Under the pieces are notes generated by a model. That model worked only from the letters and a program-made list of their open reading frames with translations, was not told where the DNA came from and did not search any database. A stretch of DNA of 35,898 nt, from positions 1 through 35,898 of the forward strand of contig JAUXTU010000004.1 in the NCBI GenBank assembly GCA_030679145.1, in the 5' to 3' direction. A program made the translations under genes and the position numbers. The stretch is from Bacteroidota bacterium. Lineage in GTDB: Bacteria; Bacteroidota; Ignavibacteria; UBA10030; UBA8401. Positions 1 to 8,918 of this stretch are shown here, in pieces. Position 1 is the first letter of the stretch, and every line of letters begins with the position of its first letter.

Positions 1-1
1 T

Positions 2-517
2 TGGAACGAAATTGGCGGAGCAGATTACCGCTTCACATTGAAAGATGCTTCAACAGATTGGACACAGTATTTCTGGATCGTTACCGTACCGGCAGATGCA
101 AAAGCGATCTCTGTTCGTGCACGAACCTGGCCCTTATGGACTGGTACTTCCTACTGGGATGATATGGTTGTGAACGGAATTGAAACTGCTCCAACGAGTG
201 TACGTGAACATCCGACGGCAAGTTCAACGCTTTTGCCTGAACAATATTCATTGGAACAAAATTATCCGAATCCATTTAATCCGACGACAAACATCGTCTA
301 TAATTTGGCGAACAGTGGACCGGTAAGACTTGAGGTGTTCAACATCATAGGACAAAAAGTTGCAACAGTTGTCGATGAAGTTCAGAATGCAGGCACGTGG
401 AACGTTCGTTGGAACGGTTCTGATGCTGCCGGAAAACAAGTCAGTAGCGGCATCTATCTCTATCGTTTGACGACAGGTTCATTTGTCTCTACGAAAAAGA
501 TGATGTTCATCAAATAA
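2..517 (+). CDS. C-terminal part of a secreted T9SS cargo protein (5' truncated by window)
   Basis: The reading frame is open to the left edge of the window, so the true start lies upstream; the TTG at 38 is only the first in-frame start-like codon. The visible 171 residues begin with a beta-rich stretch ending in SYWDDMVVNG, which resembles the end of a jelly-roll carbohydrate-binding or galactose-binding-like domain. A type A T9SS sorting domain follows: LPEQYSLEQNYPNPFNPTT, then the FlgD-like beta strands and the closing MMFIK. The family role is export across the outer membrane by the type IX system with cleavage or anchoring through the C-terminal domain. A hairpin terminator follows 14 bp after the stop, so this gene ends its own transcript. 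The catalytic or binding identity lies outside the window. Confidence 0.85.
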   Translation, partial: WNEIGGADYRFTLKDASTDWTQYFWIVTVPADAKAISVRARTWPLWTGTSYWDDMVVNGIETAPTSVREHPTASSTLLPEQYSLEQNYPNPFNPTTNIVYNLANSGPVRLEVFNIIGQKVATVVDEVQNAGTWNVRWNGSDAAGKQVSSGIYLYRLTTGSFVSTKKMMFIK

Positions 518-530
518 CATCTTCACTTTT

Positions 531-580
531 TGGTGCGATGCTCTTCCGAACAGGAAAGAGTATCGCACCAAATCTTATTT
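531..580 (+). terminator. Hairpin terminator after the first T9SS gene
   Basis: Arms at 531-547 and 553-570 (TGGTGCGATGCTCTTCC against GGAAAGAGTATCGCACCA) pair almost completely, with one bulged A and one G-U pair, around a five-base loop. A modest T-rich stretch follows to 580. It separates the upstream cargo gene from the receptor-led gene train. Confidence 0.75.
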
Positions 581-604
581 TTACGATCACGTTCCCACAA
601 ACAA

Positions 605-3298
605 ATGATGAAACAAGCGCTCGGTATTCTGTTTACAATATTTATTCTTACAGTAAATATTTTTGCAGGATCAACAGGAAAGATTGCCGGAAAAGCAGTT
701 GATGCAAAAACGAAAGAACCGCTTCTTGGTGTAAATGTTATTATCGATGGAACCAAGTCCGGTGCTTCAACGGATATTGACGGTAATTATAATATTCTAA
801 ATGTAGCTCCTGGTACCTATACGCTTCGTGCTTCAGCAATTGGTTTTCGTTCTATAACAATTTCGCAAATCAAAGTATCTGTTGACCTTACAACACGCAT
901 TGAATTTTCATTGTCTGATGAGACAGTCCATCTCAATCAGGAAGTTCTTATTATTGCACAGCGTCCGATTGTTCAAAAAGATCTTACATCGACATCATCT
1001 AAAGTCAGCGCAGATCAGATCAAAGCCCTTCCGGTTGAAGATGTTGCAGGATTGGTAAATTTACAAGCGGGTGTAGTTGAAGGACATTTCCGAGGAGGCA
1101 GATCAGGTGAAGTGCTCTACTTAATAGATGGAATTCCGGTCAGTGATTCGTATTCCGGTGGTGCAGGTGTGAGCGCAGAAAACCAATCGATCCAGGAACT
1201 CGAAGTGATCAGCGGAACATTCAATGCGGAATACGGGCAGGCAATGTCTGGTATTGTAAATCAAGTAACAAAAGATGGAACAGAAAAATATCACGCAACT
1301 GTCTCCGCGTATGCAGGCGATTACATTAGCGGCAGAAAAAATTTATTCTTAAATCCCGATTCAGCACGACGCGGGAATTTGACAACACCTATCCAGCCGA
1401 CGGACGATTTCAATCAGATCAATCCTTCTGATATTTACGATCTTCAGGGAACACTCAGCGGACCGATCATCGGTTCCGACATAACATTCTTTTTATCAGG
1501 GCGCAAATATTCCAACGATGGATATTTGTACGGCAGAAGAATATTCAATCCGAACGATTCTGCAGATTTCAGTTCAAATACACCTTCATTGTGGTATCGC
1601 GGTGCAACAGGGGATAATGCTTATGTCTCGATGAATTATGAACATCGCTACACGATGCAGGGAAAGATTACGATTCGTGCATTCGGTTCTGACAAGTTCC
1701 GACTATCCTATTTAGGACAACAGCGCGACTGGAAAAATTATGATCATCAGTATAAATACAATCCTGATGGCGCATACAAGAGTTTCTCAACGGGGACCCT
1801 TGCAAGCATCAACTATGTGAATGTGTTAAGTTCCGAAACATTTTCTGATATCAATGTTGCATGGTATAGAACAAAAGAAGAATCATACGTTTTTGAAAAT
1901 CCTACTGATACGAGTTTTCCAGTCTATACGCGAAAGGACCAACAAACAGGCTCATCATTTCGTACTGGTTGGGCCGAAGATGTTCAATTTCATCGAGAAC
2001 TACGTTATTGGCTCGCCAAAGCTGATTTTGTAAGTCAGATAGATAATCAGAACCAGATTAAAGCAGGGTTAGAATGGAAGACCTATCGGTTATGGATCAA
2101 TAATTTTGGGATTCTGAATGACCAGACTACAAATTATATTCCTCGGTCTTTTTATTTTGGCAGGTCAGAATTTGCCAAAGTTATTATCCGCCCGCTACAA
2201 GGGTCATTTTATCTACAGGATAAAATGGAATCCGAAAGTTTTATTATGAACATTGGAATCCGGTTCGACTATTTTAATTCAAAAGACAGTGTATTAACCG
2301 AACAACTGCATGTGAAACAATTGGAATTGAAGATTAGAGCAGGACGAAAGCCAGCCGATTCAGAATTTCAGATAAGTCCACGATTTGGATTGGCATTTCC
2401 AATTACCGATCAAGGTGTACTTCATTTATCGTATGGGCATTTTTTTCAGGTACCACAGTTCGATCTAATATATTTGAATCCTTCATACAACATCAACGCA
2501 ACGGAATCATTTCAGGTTGGAAATCCGGGATTGCGTTCAGAACGGACTGTTGCGTATGAACTTGGATTGCAGCAGCAAGTGGCAGAATTCATTGGAATCG
2601 ATCTGACAATCTATTATAAAGATGTTCGCAATCTAATCGGAACACAAATATTCGATATCGGAAATGGAAATAAATATTCGCAATATGTTAATCAGGATTA
2701 CGGAAATACCCGCGGATTCATTTTCTCCGTAGAAAAAAGATTGAACGACGGATTTGGCGCATCACTCGATTATACATTTCAGATTGCAAAAGGAAATGCT
2801 TCGGATCCGAACTCTGTTTTTCTCGACAACACCCAATCTGATCCCCCCAGGGAAAGCCAGCGGCAACTATCACCATTGGATTGGGACCGAAGGCATTCAC
2901 TCAATATATCACTCACATTTGGTCAACCGGATGATTTCATCATAACGTCAATCGGCAGACTTGGAACCGGATTGCCATATACACCGGCATTGCAAAATCA
3001 GCGCACGGGATTGATCAACAGCGAAAATCGTCCGTTAGTGTATACCATCGACCTCTATGCAACAAAGTATTTGTCGTTCGGAGATTATTCGTTGAGTATA
3101 TTTGCTAAGATCTATAATCTCTTCGATACTGAAAACGAATTGAATATCTTCACCGATACAGGTCGTGCAAATTACAGTATCCAAGCAGGATATTCCGGAA
3201 GACCGCACGGAGTCAATTCAATAGAAGAGTATTATACTCGCCCAGATTTTTATTCTGCACCGCGTCAAATTGTCGTCGGTGTTGAACTGATTCTTTAA
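605..3298 (+). CDS. TonB-dependent outer-membrane receptor with N-terminal carboxypeptidase-regulatory-like domain
   Basis: An 897-residue outer-membrane receptor. From the chosen ATG at 605 (a second ATG follows at 608) there is a signal peptide ending near NIFAG, a CarboxypepD_reg-like domain at about residues 24-105 (GKIAGKAVDAKTKEPLLGVN), a plug domain at about 145-245 with GEVLYLIDGIPV and FNAEYGQAMSGIVN, and then a long beta-barrel to the C-terminus. The open frame extends back to a TTG at 530, but that codon sits inside the terminator hairpin, so it is not the start. The architecture is that of SusC-like or CarboxypepD_reg receptors that import ligands using TonB-ExbBD energy. No SusD-type lipoprotein follows; instead a large surface protein starts 12 bp after the stop. 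The transported ligand is not readable from sequence; the gene train suggests an oligosaccharide. Confidence 0.92.
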   Translation: MMKQALGILFTIFILTVNIFAGSTGKIAGKAVDAKTKEPLLGVNVIIDGTKSGASTDIDGNYNILNVAPGTYTLRASAIGFRSITISQIKVSVDLTTRIEFSLSDETVHLNQEVLIIAQRPIVQKDLTSTSSKVSADQIKALPVEDVAGLVNLQAGVVEGHFRGGRSGEVLYLIDGIPVSDSYSGGAGVSAENQSIQELEVISGTFNAEYGQAMSGIVNQVTKDGTEKYHATVSAYAGDYISGRKNLFLNPDSARRGNLTTPIQPTDDFNQINPSDIYDLQGTLSGPIIGSDITFFLSGRKYSNDGYLYGRRIFNPNDSADFSSNTPSLWYRGATGDNAYVSMNYEHRYTMQGKITIRAFGSDKFRLSYLGQQRDWKNYDHQYKYNPDGAYKSFSTGTLASINYVNVLSSETFSDINVAWYRTKEESYVFENPTDTSFPVYTRKDQQTGSSFRTGWAEDVQFHRELRYWLAKADFVSQIDNQNQIKAGLEWKTYRLWINNFGILNDQTTNYIPRSFYFGRSEFAKVIIRPLQGSFYLQDKMESESFIMNIGIRFDYFNSKDSVLTEQLHVKQLELKIRAGRKPADSEFQISPRFGLAFPITDQGVLHLSYGHFFQVPQFDLIYLNPSYNINATESFQVGNPGLRSERTVAYELGLQQQVAEFIGIDLTIYYKDVRNLIGTQIFDIGNGNKYSQYVNQDYGNTRGFIFSVEKRLNDGFGASLDYTFQIAKGNASDPNSVFLDNTQSDPPRESQRQLSPLDWDRRHSLNISLTFGQPDDFIITSIGRLGTGLPYTPALQNQRTGLINSENRPLVYTIDLYATKYLSFGDYSLSIFAKIYNLFDTENELNIFTDTGRANYSIQAGYSGRPHGVNSIEEYYTRPDFYSAPRQIVVGVELIL

Positions 3299-3310
3299 CG
3301 TTTGGATCTT

Positions 3311-6300
3311 ATGATGCAGAAGAACCTTTCTCGATTTGTTTCCCTTTCCGTTTGTGTAATGATCATTGCCGCTTCGTTACAAGCGCAGCAATATTTTATT
3401 GATCCAAGTAAAGGAAATATAGTTTACACAAAAAAAGGAATTCTGGACGGAAATCTGATCAGAACCCTTTTTTATAATCATGGAGAAATAGCATACCACA
3501 GCAACCACCCTTCCGGTGAATGGCCGAAAGGAACCGGACATGAATATCTTGACGGTGTCGCGGTGATTGTTCAAGCCGAAGTAAAAGACAAGAACAATAT
3601 TTTAATCCATCCGCTTGAAACGAATTACCGAGAATTTATCCGCAAAGACCCGGTTTCAAAAATTCCGTGGGGATGGGAACCGCTTCCCGGATACGCAAAT
3701 GCAATTCAGGATGAACCGGCAATGAGCAACAAATCGTCAACGTGGCCTTCTCGTTGGCCGGATCGTTCCACGGAATGGAACGGACTATGGAATGGATTCT
3801 TCGGACGGGGAATTTTAAATGCGGATCTGGAAACATATTTCAGAATGGATGATGCAGCGGACAAGCAATATCAATATTTCCCCGATCCGTCCGATTCATC
3901 ACGAGGTGGTTTAGGATTACAGGTTGCAGTCCGTGGATTTCAATGGTCGCAAGTTTTGGCTGCCGATGTTATCTTTTGGTATTATGAGATAACGAACGTT
4001 GCACAACAAGATTATTCAAAAGTAGTGTTTGCACAATATATTGATTGGGGAATCGGCGGTACTGATGATTCCAGCGATGACAGAGGATTGTTTGACAAAG
4101 AATTGGACATTGCTTATGCATTTGATGGTGACGGAATTGGTTCTCCCGGCAGTTGGTCTCCGGTGGGAGTTGCAGGTTATGCATTCTTGGAAAGTCCGGG
4201 TATTACAAAGGATTCGCTTGGTGTACCGCAGAATCACGATGATGATGATGACGGCATCACTGACGAAAGCAGAGAAAACGATGCCGGAACAAAGATCACA
4301 GGTAAATCGAATGTTATTGCAGCAATCAGTGCGCAGGTGAACACAACAAATTTTTTGCGATTCTATAACTATACAAAACTGGATGATCTTCCTGCAGTGC
4401 AGCAAGGATATTGGTGGACTGGCGACGAGAACGCGAACTGGCGCGGATTCACAGACTTGAATGCAGACGGCGATTGGGATGATGGTGAACCGTTGAATGA
4501 TGACGTTGGTTCCGACGGACTCGCACCCCTCGATCCAAATTACCTTACTCCTGACGCAGACGGAAGCCAGGGGAACGGAAGACCAGAACAAGGTGAACCG
4601 AGTTTTGGTTCTCTTGATAAAGATGAATCCGATCAGATCGGATTAACCGGATTCAATATCTTTCCGGTTCACTTTTATGAATTGCACAATGATGAACAGA
4701 ACTGGAATGTGTTGACGACTGAAACCGATACAGCAGGCTTGCAGCAATTGAATGACGTAAATCTTGGAATGTATTTTTCTGCGGGAGCCCGCTCGAATGC
4801 TCAAACCGGATTCTCCGGAAATCTGTTCCCATTGAGAAAATTGCAAACAGAACGGTTCTCGATGGCGCTCTTGTTTGGAGATGACCGTAACGATCTGATC
4901 CGCCGAAAAAAAACTGTTCAACAAATCTATAATGCAAATTATCGTTTTGCAAAACCTCCTGATAAACCACTTGTCGTTGCTGTTCCGGGAAATCATAAAG
5001 TAACTCTCTATTGGGATAGTCATGCTGAACAATCATACGATCCGTTCCTTCAACAATTTGATTTTGAAGGATACAGAATCTATCGCAGCACGGAATCGAG
5101 CTTTCTTGAAAATCTTGTCATTACTGATGCGTACGGTAAACAAACATTCCGCAAACCTCTTGCGCAATTCGATCTTGTTGACAGTATCAAAGGATTACAT
5201 CCGCTTGATATTAATGGTGTGAAATTTGATCTTGGAACCGATTCAGGTTTACGCCATACATACATTGATAACGATGTGCAAAACGGTCAAACATATTATT
5301 ATGCAGTAGTATCGTACGATCGTGGATTTTATGTCCGAACACTTGATGGAAAAGATGACGGCATTGCACCATCTGAATGTACGGCGATCATCCGTACCGA
5401 TCTCAGTGGAAATTCAAAACCTGATATCAATACCGCTGTAGTTACTCCGCGCGCACCATCTGCAGGATATGTTTCACCGGGCGTTGACGGCGGGATTCTT
5501 CACTCGGGACCAGGAACCGGAAGTTTTGGAATTGAAGTACTCAATCCTGATTCTGTTAAATCGGGACATCTGTACCGAATAACATTTCAGAATAATTCTG
5601 CTTTTCAAAATAATCCCAAACCATCATTCTCAATTACTGATGAGACCAACGGCATTGTTCAAGAACAAAATAAAATTGTCGTCGGTAACCCTGAAGAATC
5701 TTCGATCATTGACGGATTCATTGGTTACGTGAGAAACGATGGTTCGATTGCTGTCTTAGATTCAGAGTGGAAGAACGGAAATTCGAATGTCACTGTCAAA
5801 ATCAATTCGTTAGAAGCTGATCCTGCATATTCGGCGGTTGCCGTAAAGTACCCTGCAGATTATGAAATTCGTTATTCCAATCAGATCGTTGATTCGTCAA
5901 CGCAGACAGGATTTTTTGATCCGTTAATCCCGACAAAATTCACGATCTGGAATACAACGGAAAATAAAAAAGCGCAGTTCATTCTTATTGATACCCGCAA
6001 TGATTCATCCCTGGCACCGGGAAACAAAGTGATCATCATTGCCGGAGACACTCTCGGAAAACCTGCTCAGCAAGGAAATTATCGAGCTGCATGGAAGATT
6101 GAAATGTTCATCGATACCCTTGCAGGACCGTTGAAACTTCCGCAGCCGAATGATATCTATTCTTTTGCAACAGCAAAACCGTTTCGCACCGGCGAATCAT
6201 TCCAGTTCAAGATGAAGGGTTCGAATATTGATGGCAGCAAAGCAAAATCCGATCTGGACAAAGTTGCGGTCGTTCCAAATCCATATGTCGGAGCCGCCTC

Positions 6301-6568
6301 TTGGGAACCGCAGAACCTTTTCCGGACAGGAAGAGGGGAACGTCGTATTCAATTCATCAACCTGCCTGCAAAATGTACGATCAGGATATATTCTGTTGCC
6401 GGAAATCTTGTGAACACATTGCAGCACAATGCCGATATCGACAACGGCCAAATGCCGTGGGATCTTGTGTCTAAAGATGGGATGGATATCAGTTACGGAA
6501 TTTATATTTTCCATGTCGATGCACCTGGTATCGGTGAAAAGATCGGCAAATTTGCGGTCGTTAAATAG
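3311..6568 (+). CDS. Large secreted surface protein with Asp-rich (Ca-binding-like) segments, FN3-like region and T9SS-like tail
   Basis: A 1,085-residue exported protein; ATG at 3311 (or 3314) is preferred over the TTG at 3302 because the signal peptide, ending near ASLQAQQ, then starts correctly. Two acidic stretches stand out, at about residues 309-322 (HDDDDDGITDES) and 381-405 (DLNADGDWDDGEP); both resemble calcium-binding loops of thrombospondin-3 or dockerin type. At about 555-680 there is a fibronectin-III-like region (KVTLYWDSHAEQ, FEGYRIYRST, QTYYYAVVSYDRG). The last ~90 residues (VVPNPYVGAASWEP to KFAVVK) match a FlgD-like T9SS sorting tail. I do not recognise the N-terminal two thirds. 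Position between a TonB receptor and a PorV-like protein suggests a surface partner of the receptor. It is not SusD: no lipobox and no TPR-like helices. Confidence 0.8.
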   Translation: MMQKNLSRFVSLSVCVMIIAASLQAQQYFIDPSKGNIVYTKKGILDGNLIRTLFYNHGEIAYHSNHPSGEWPKGTGHEYLDGVAVIVQAEVKDKNNILIHPLETNYREFIRKDPVSKIPWGWEPLPGYANAIQDEPAMSNKSSTWPSRWPDRSTEWNGLWNGFFGRGILNADLETYFRMDDAADKQYQYFPDPSDSSRGGLGLQVAVRGFQWSQVLAADVIFWYYEITNVAQQDYSKVVFAQYIDWGIGGTDDSSDDRGLFDKELDIAYAFDGDGIGSPGSWSPVGVAGYAFLESPGITKDSLGVPQNHDDDDDGITDESRENDAGTKITGKSNVIAAISAQVNTTNFLRFYNYTKLDDLPAVQQGYWWTGDENANWRGFTDLNADGDWDDGEPLNDDVGSDGLAPLDPNYLTPDADGSQGNGRPEQGEPSFGSLDKDESDQIGLTGFNIFPVHFYELHNDEQNWNVLTTETDTAGLQQLNDVNLGMYFSAGARSNAQTGFSGNLFPLRKLQTERFSMALLFGDDRNDLIRRKKTVQQIYNANYRFAKPPDKPLVVAVPGNHKVTLYWDSHAEQSYDPFLQQFDFEGYRIYRSTESSFLENLVITDAYGKQTFRKPLAQFDLVDSIKGLHPLDINGVKFDLGTDSGLRHTYIDNDVQNGQTYYYAVVSYDRGFYVRTLDGKDDGIAPSECTAIIRTDLSGNSKPDINTAVVTPRAPSAGYVSPGVDGGILHSGPGTGSFGIEVLNPDSVKSGHLYRITFQNNSAFQNNPKPSFSITDETNGIVQEQNKIVVGNPEESSIIDGFIGYVRNDGSIAVLDSEWKNGNSNVTVKINSLEADPAYSAVAVKYPADYEIRYSNQIVDSSTQTGFFDPLIPTKFTIWNTTENKKAQFILIDTRNDSSLAPGNKVIIIAGDTLGKPAQQGNYRAAWKIEMFIDTLAGPLKLPQPNDIYSFATAKPFRTGESFQFKMKGSNIDGSKAKSDLDKVAVVPNPYVGAASWEPQNLFRTGRGERRIQFINLPAKCTIRIYSVAGNLVNTLQHNADIDNGQMPWDLVSKDGMDISYGIYIFHVDAPGIGEKIGKFAVVK

Positions 6569-6579
6569 GAAAAGAATGT

Positions 6580-7617
6580 ATGATGAAACGATCTGTAGTA
6601 GTATTGATATTTTTTCTTTGTGTGGTATTTAACCTCTATTCACAAGCAGTGAATAAGAATGTTTCTAAATCAGGAACAACAGCAGCCACATTCCTTGAAA
6701 TTCCGGTAAGTGCGCGTGCAGTTGCACTGGGTTCCGCATTTTCTGCAGTGGCGAATGATGCTTCGAGTCTCTATTGGAATCCTTCCGGTGCTGCTCGATT
6801 GGAACAGACTGAAGTTGTCTTTACGCATATGAACTGGATCGCCGATCTAGGATTTGACTATTCGGCGGTTGCAATTCCGGTTGAAGGGTTTGGAACACTT
6901 GGAATTAGTTTTACTGCCTTAACAATGAGTGATATGGCTGTTCGAACAATTGAACGGCCGGAAGGGACGGGAGAATTATTCAGCGCATCAAGTATTGCTC
7001 TTGGTGTTCATTTTGCAAGAAATCTCTCTGACCGGTTCTCGATAGGATTCACAGGAAAATATATCCAGGAAAGTATTTGGCATATGAGGTCACATGCATT
7101 CGCATTGGATATAGGTGTATTGTATACGACTGAGTTTTTCAATAATATGAAGATTGGTGCGATCATCTCAAACTTTGGAACCGATATGCAGATGACAGGG
7201 CGTGATGCGCGTTTGTTTGAACGGATCGATGATCAGAAAATGGGAAGCAACGATCGTATTCCTGTGAATATTGAAATGGATTCATGGTCGCTTCCGTTGA
7301 ATTTTCAATTTGGCATTGCCACCGATCTGTTTGCTTCAGATGAACAATCATTTACTGTTGCAATTGATGCGCTTCATCCCAGTGACAATTATGAAAGTAT
7401 CAACCTTGGCGCTGAATATAGTTTCTTCAAAACGCTTGCGTTACGAGGCGGATACCGCGCCTTAGGTCTTCCCGACAGTGAAGGAGGACTTTCATTCGGC
7501 GCAGGATTTAAGGGAGATCTGTTCGGCGGCGGAATCGTTGCTGGACTTGATTACGCGTATTCCGATTACGGTCGTTTAAAATCATCGAATGTTATTTCGC
7601 TTGCAATCATTTTCTAA
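6580..7617 (+). CDS. PorV/PorQ family outer-membrane beta-barrel protein
   Basis: 345 residues, start at ATG 6580 or 6583, with AGGAAAAG just upstream. A signal peptide ends near LYSQA. The family signature follows directly: a short N-terminal segment, then FLEIPVSARAVALGSAFSA, NDASSLYWNPSGAAR, and alternating beta strands consistent with a 14-strand FadL-like barrel, ending in an aliphatic-aromatic IIF. In Bacteroidota, PorV is the T9SS shuttle that carries cargo with type A sorting domains to the attachment complex, and PorQ works with PorZ. A PorV-like gene placed directly after a T9SS-like cargo suggests a dedicated shuttle, though a porin role for the locus substrate is also possible. 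Its TAA stop shares one base with the ATG of the next gene. Confidence 0.87.
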   Translation: MMKRSVVVLIFFLCVVFNLYSQAVNKNVSKSGTTAATFLEIPVSARAVALGSAFSAVANDASSLYWNPSGAARLEQTEVVFTHMNWIADLGFDYSAVAIPVEGFGTLGISFTALTMSDMAVRTIERPEGTGELFSASSIALGVHFARNLSDRFSIGFTGKYIQESIWHMRSHAFALDIGVLYTTEFFNNMKIGAIISNFGTDMQMTGRDARLFERIDDQKMGSNDRIPVNIEMDSWSLPLNFQFGIATDLFASDEQSFTVAIDALHPSDNYESINLGAEYSFFKTLALRGGYRALGLPDSEGGLSFGAGFKGDLFGGGIVAGLDYAYSDYGRLKSSNVISLAIIF

Positions 7618-8918
7618 TGATAAAATATTTACTCTCTCTTTATGTATCGATCATCATCATTGGTTGTTCGGAAAAGAATTCCAATGACACCGCACACTCA
7701 GATGATGTTGTTACGCTGACCTATTGGCCTGCTCCAAATCCTCAAGAAGTTCAACTTGCAGATCTCATTGTAAAAGATTGGAATCGTCTTCATCCGAAGA
7801 TACAGGTGAAGATGCAGCCAATCCCGGTAAGTCAATCGACCGAAGAAGTATTGCTTGCTGCGATTGCCGGACGAACGACGCCGGACGTATGTTCCAATAT
7901 TTGGCCCGGTGCACTTGCCGAATTTACACGATTAGGCGGATTGATCGATATTGATCGTTTTCCCGATTTTGATTCTGCCATTACAAGCAGAACACCGAAA
8001 GATCTTGTAGAATCATTACGCGATCCGAATGGACATTTTTATCAAATGCCATGGAAAACAAATCCGGTAATGATGTTCTATAATAAAAGATTATTTGAAG
8101 TGAGCAGTGTTCCAATTGTTCCTCGAACGTATTCGGAATTCTTTGCCGCCGCAAAAAAAGTCACGCGCGATACGGATGGCGATGGACAGACAGATGTTTG
8201 GATGGGGGAACGCGACATCCGGCCTATCTGGTGGCAGCGGTGGTTTGATTACTATTGTTTCTATATCGCTGCTTCCAACGGGAAAACATTTTTTGTGAAT
8301 GGGGAGCCAAATTTAGATAAAGAAGCATCAACGACGGTGCTGCAATTTTTCAGAACCTGTTATGAAGAGAATTATTTTCCGCATACATTCTTTCAGGGAG
8401 GCGATCCATTCCTGCTTGAACGGAAAGCAACACATTTTGCGGGACCATATCTGATCGCAACGTTGCAGTCATTAGCACCGAATCTTCGGTATGGTGTGGT
8501 CCCAATTCCTGTTCCTGACAACCATCAAGGACCGGTTCATACGTATGGCGATTATAAAAACATTGCAATTTTCAGCACGACGAAACATCCAAAAGAAGCG
8601 TGGGAATTTGTAAAGTTTCTTGTCCAAGCAAAATACGATATGAAACTGCTGGAGATCGCAAATCAGATTCCGATCCGCTCTGATCTGTTGACGAATCCGT
8701 TGTTCGCAGACTATTTTCAAAAGAATCCAATGATGGTAGAGTTTGCGCAGCAGGCGGTTACAACACGAAGTGTCGATGCAGCACCTGATCTTAAAGAAAT
8801 ATTTGATGCGATTTCGCAGGAATATGAAGCAAGCGCAGTCTACGGGAAAAAAACTCCTCTCGATGCTACACTCTCAGCACAAAAACGGATCAAAGTGATC
8901 GTTGATTGGAACAAGTGA
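7617..8918 (+). CDS. Sugar ABC transporter substrate-binding lipoprotein (family 1)
   Basis: 433 residues. The N-terminus is a lipoprotein signal with lipobox IIGC (Cys17). The body has the family-1 solute-binding protein layout (UgpB/MalE-like): VTLTYWPAPNPQEVQLADLI, a TTPDV motif, a PWKTNPVMMFYNKRLF segment, and a C-terminal region with KEAWEFVKFLVQ. Such proteins bind oligosaccharides or glycosides in the periplasm and hand them to paired permeases. The start codon overlaps the preceding stop by one base, and the 3' end overlaps the next gene, so expression is probably coupled to both. A DTDGDGQTDVW segment inside looks like a calcium-binding loop. Substrate is inferred only from the neighbouring beta-mannosidase. 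Confidence 0.92.
   Translation: MIKYLLSLYVSIIIIGCSEKNSNDTAHSDDVVTLTYWPAPNPQEVQLADLIVKDWNRLHPKIQVKMQPIPVSQSTEEVLLAAIAGRTTPDVCSNIWPGALAEFTRLGGLIDIDRFPDFDSAITSRTPKDLVESLRDPNGHFYQMPWKTNPVMMFYNKRLFEVSSVPIVPRTYSEFFAAAKKVTRDTDGDGQTDVWMGERDIRPIWWQRWFDYYCFYIAASNGKTFFVNGEPNLDKEASTTVLQFFRTCYEENYFPHTFFQGGDPFLLERKATHFAGPYLIATLQSLAPNLRYGVVPIPVPDNHQGPVHTYGDYKNIAIFSTTKHPKEAWEFVKFLVQAKYDMKLLEIANQIPIRSDLLTNPLFADYFQKNPMMVEFAQQAVTTRSVDAAPDLKEIFDAISQEYEASAVYGKKTPLDATLSAQKRIKVIVDWNK

Noticed and set aside
530-604. N-terminal extension of the TonB receptor from TTG 530
   Set aside because: The codon lies inside a terminator hairpin and the extension places polar residues before the signal peptide.
4016-4591. Minus-strand frame of 191 residues opposite the large surface protein
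   Set aside because: Cys/Ile-rich shadow without ribosome binding site or family pattern; the plus-strand frame is continuous and has clear domains.
3311-6568. SusD homologue
   Set aside because: No lipobox, no TPR-like helical pattern, and twice the usual size; it has beta-rich domains and a T9SS-like tail.
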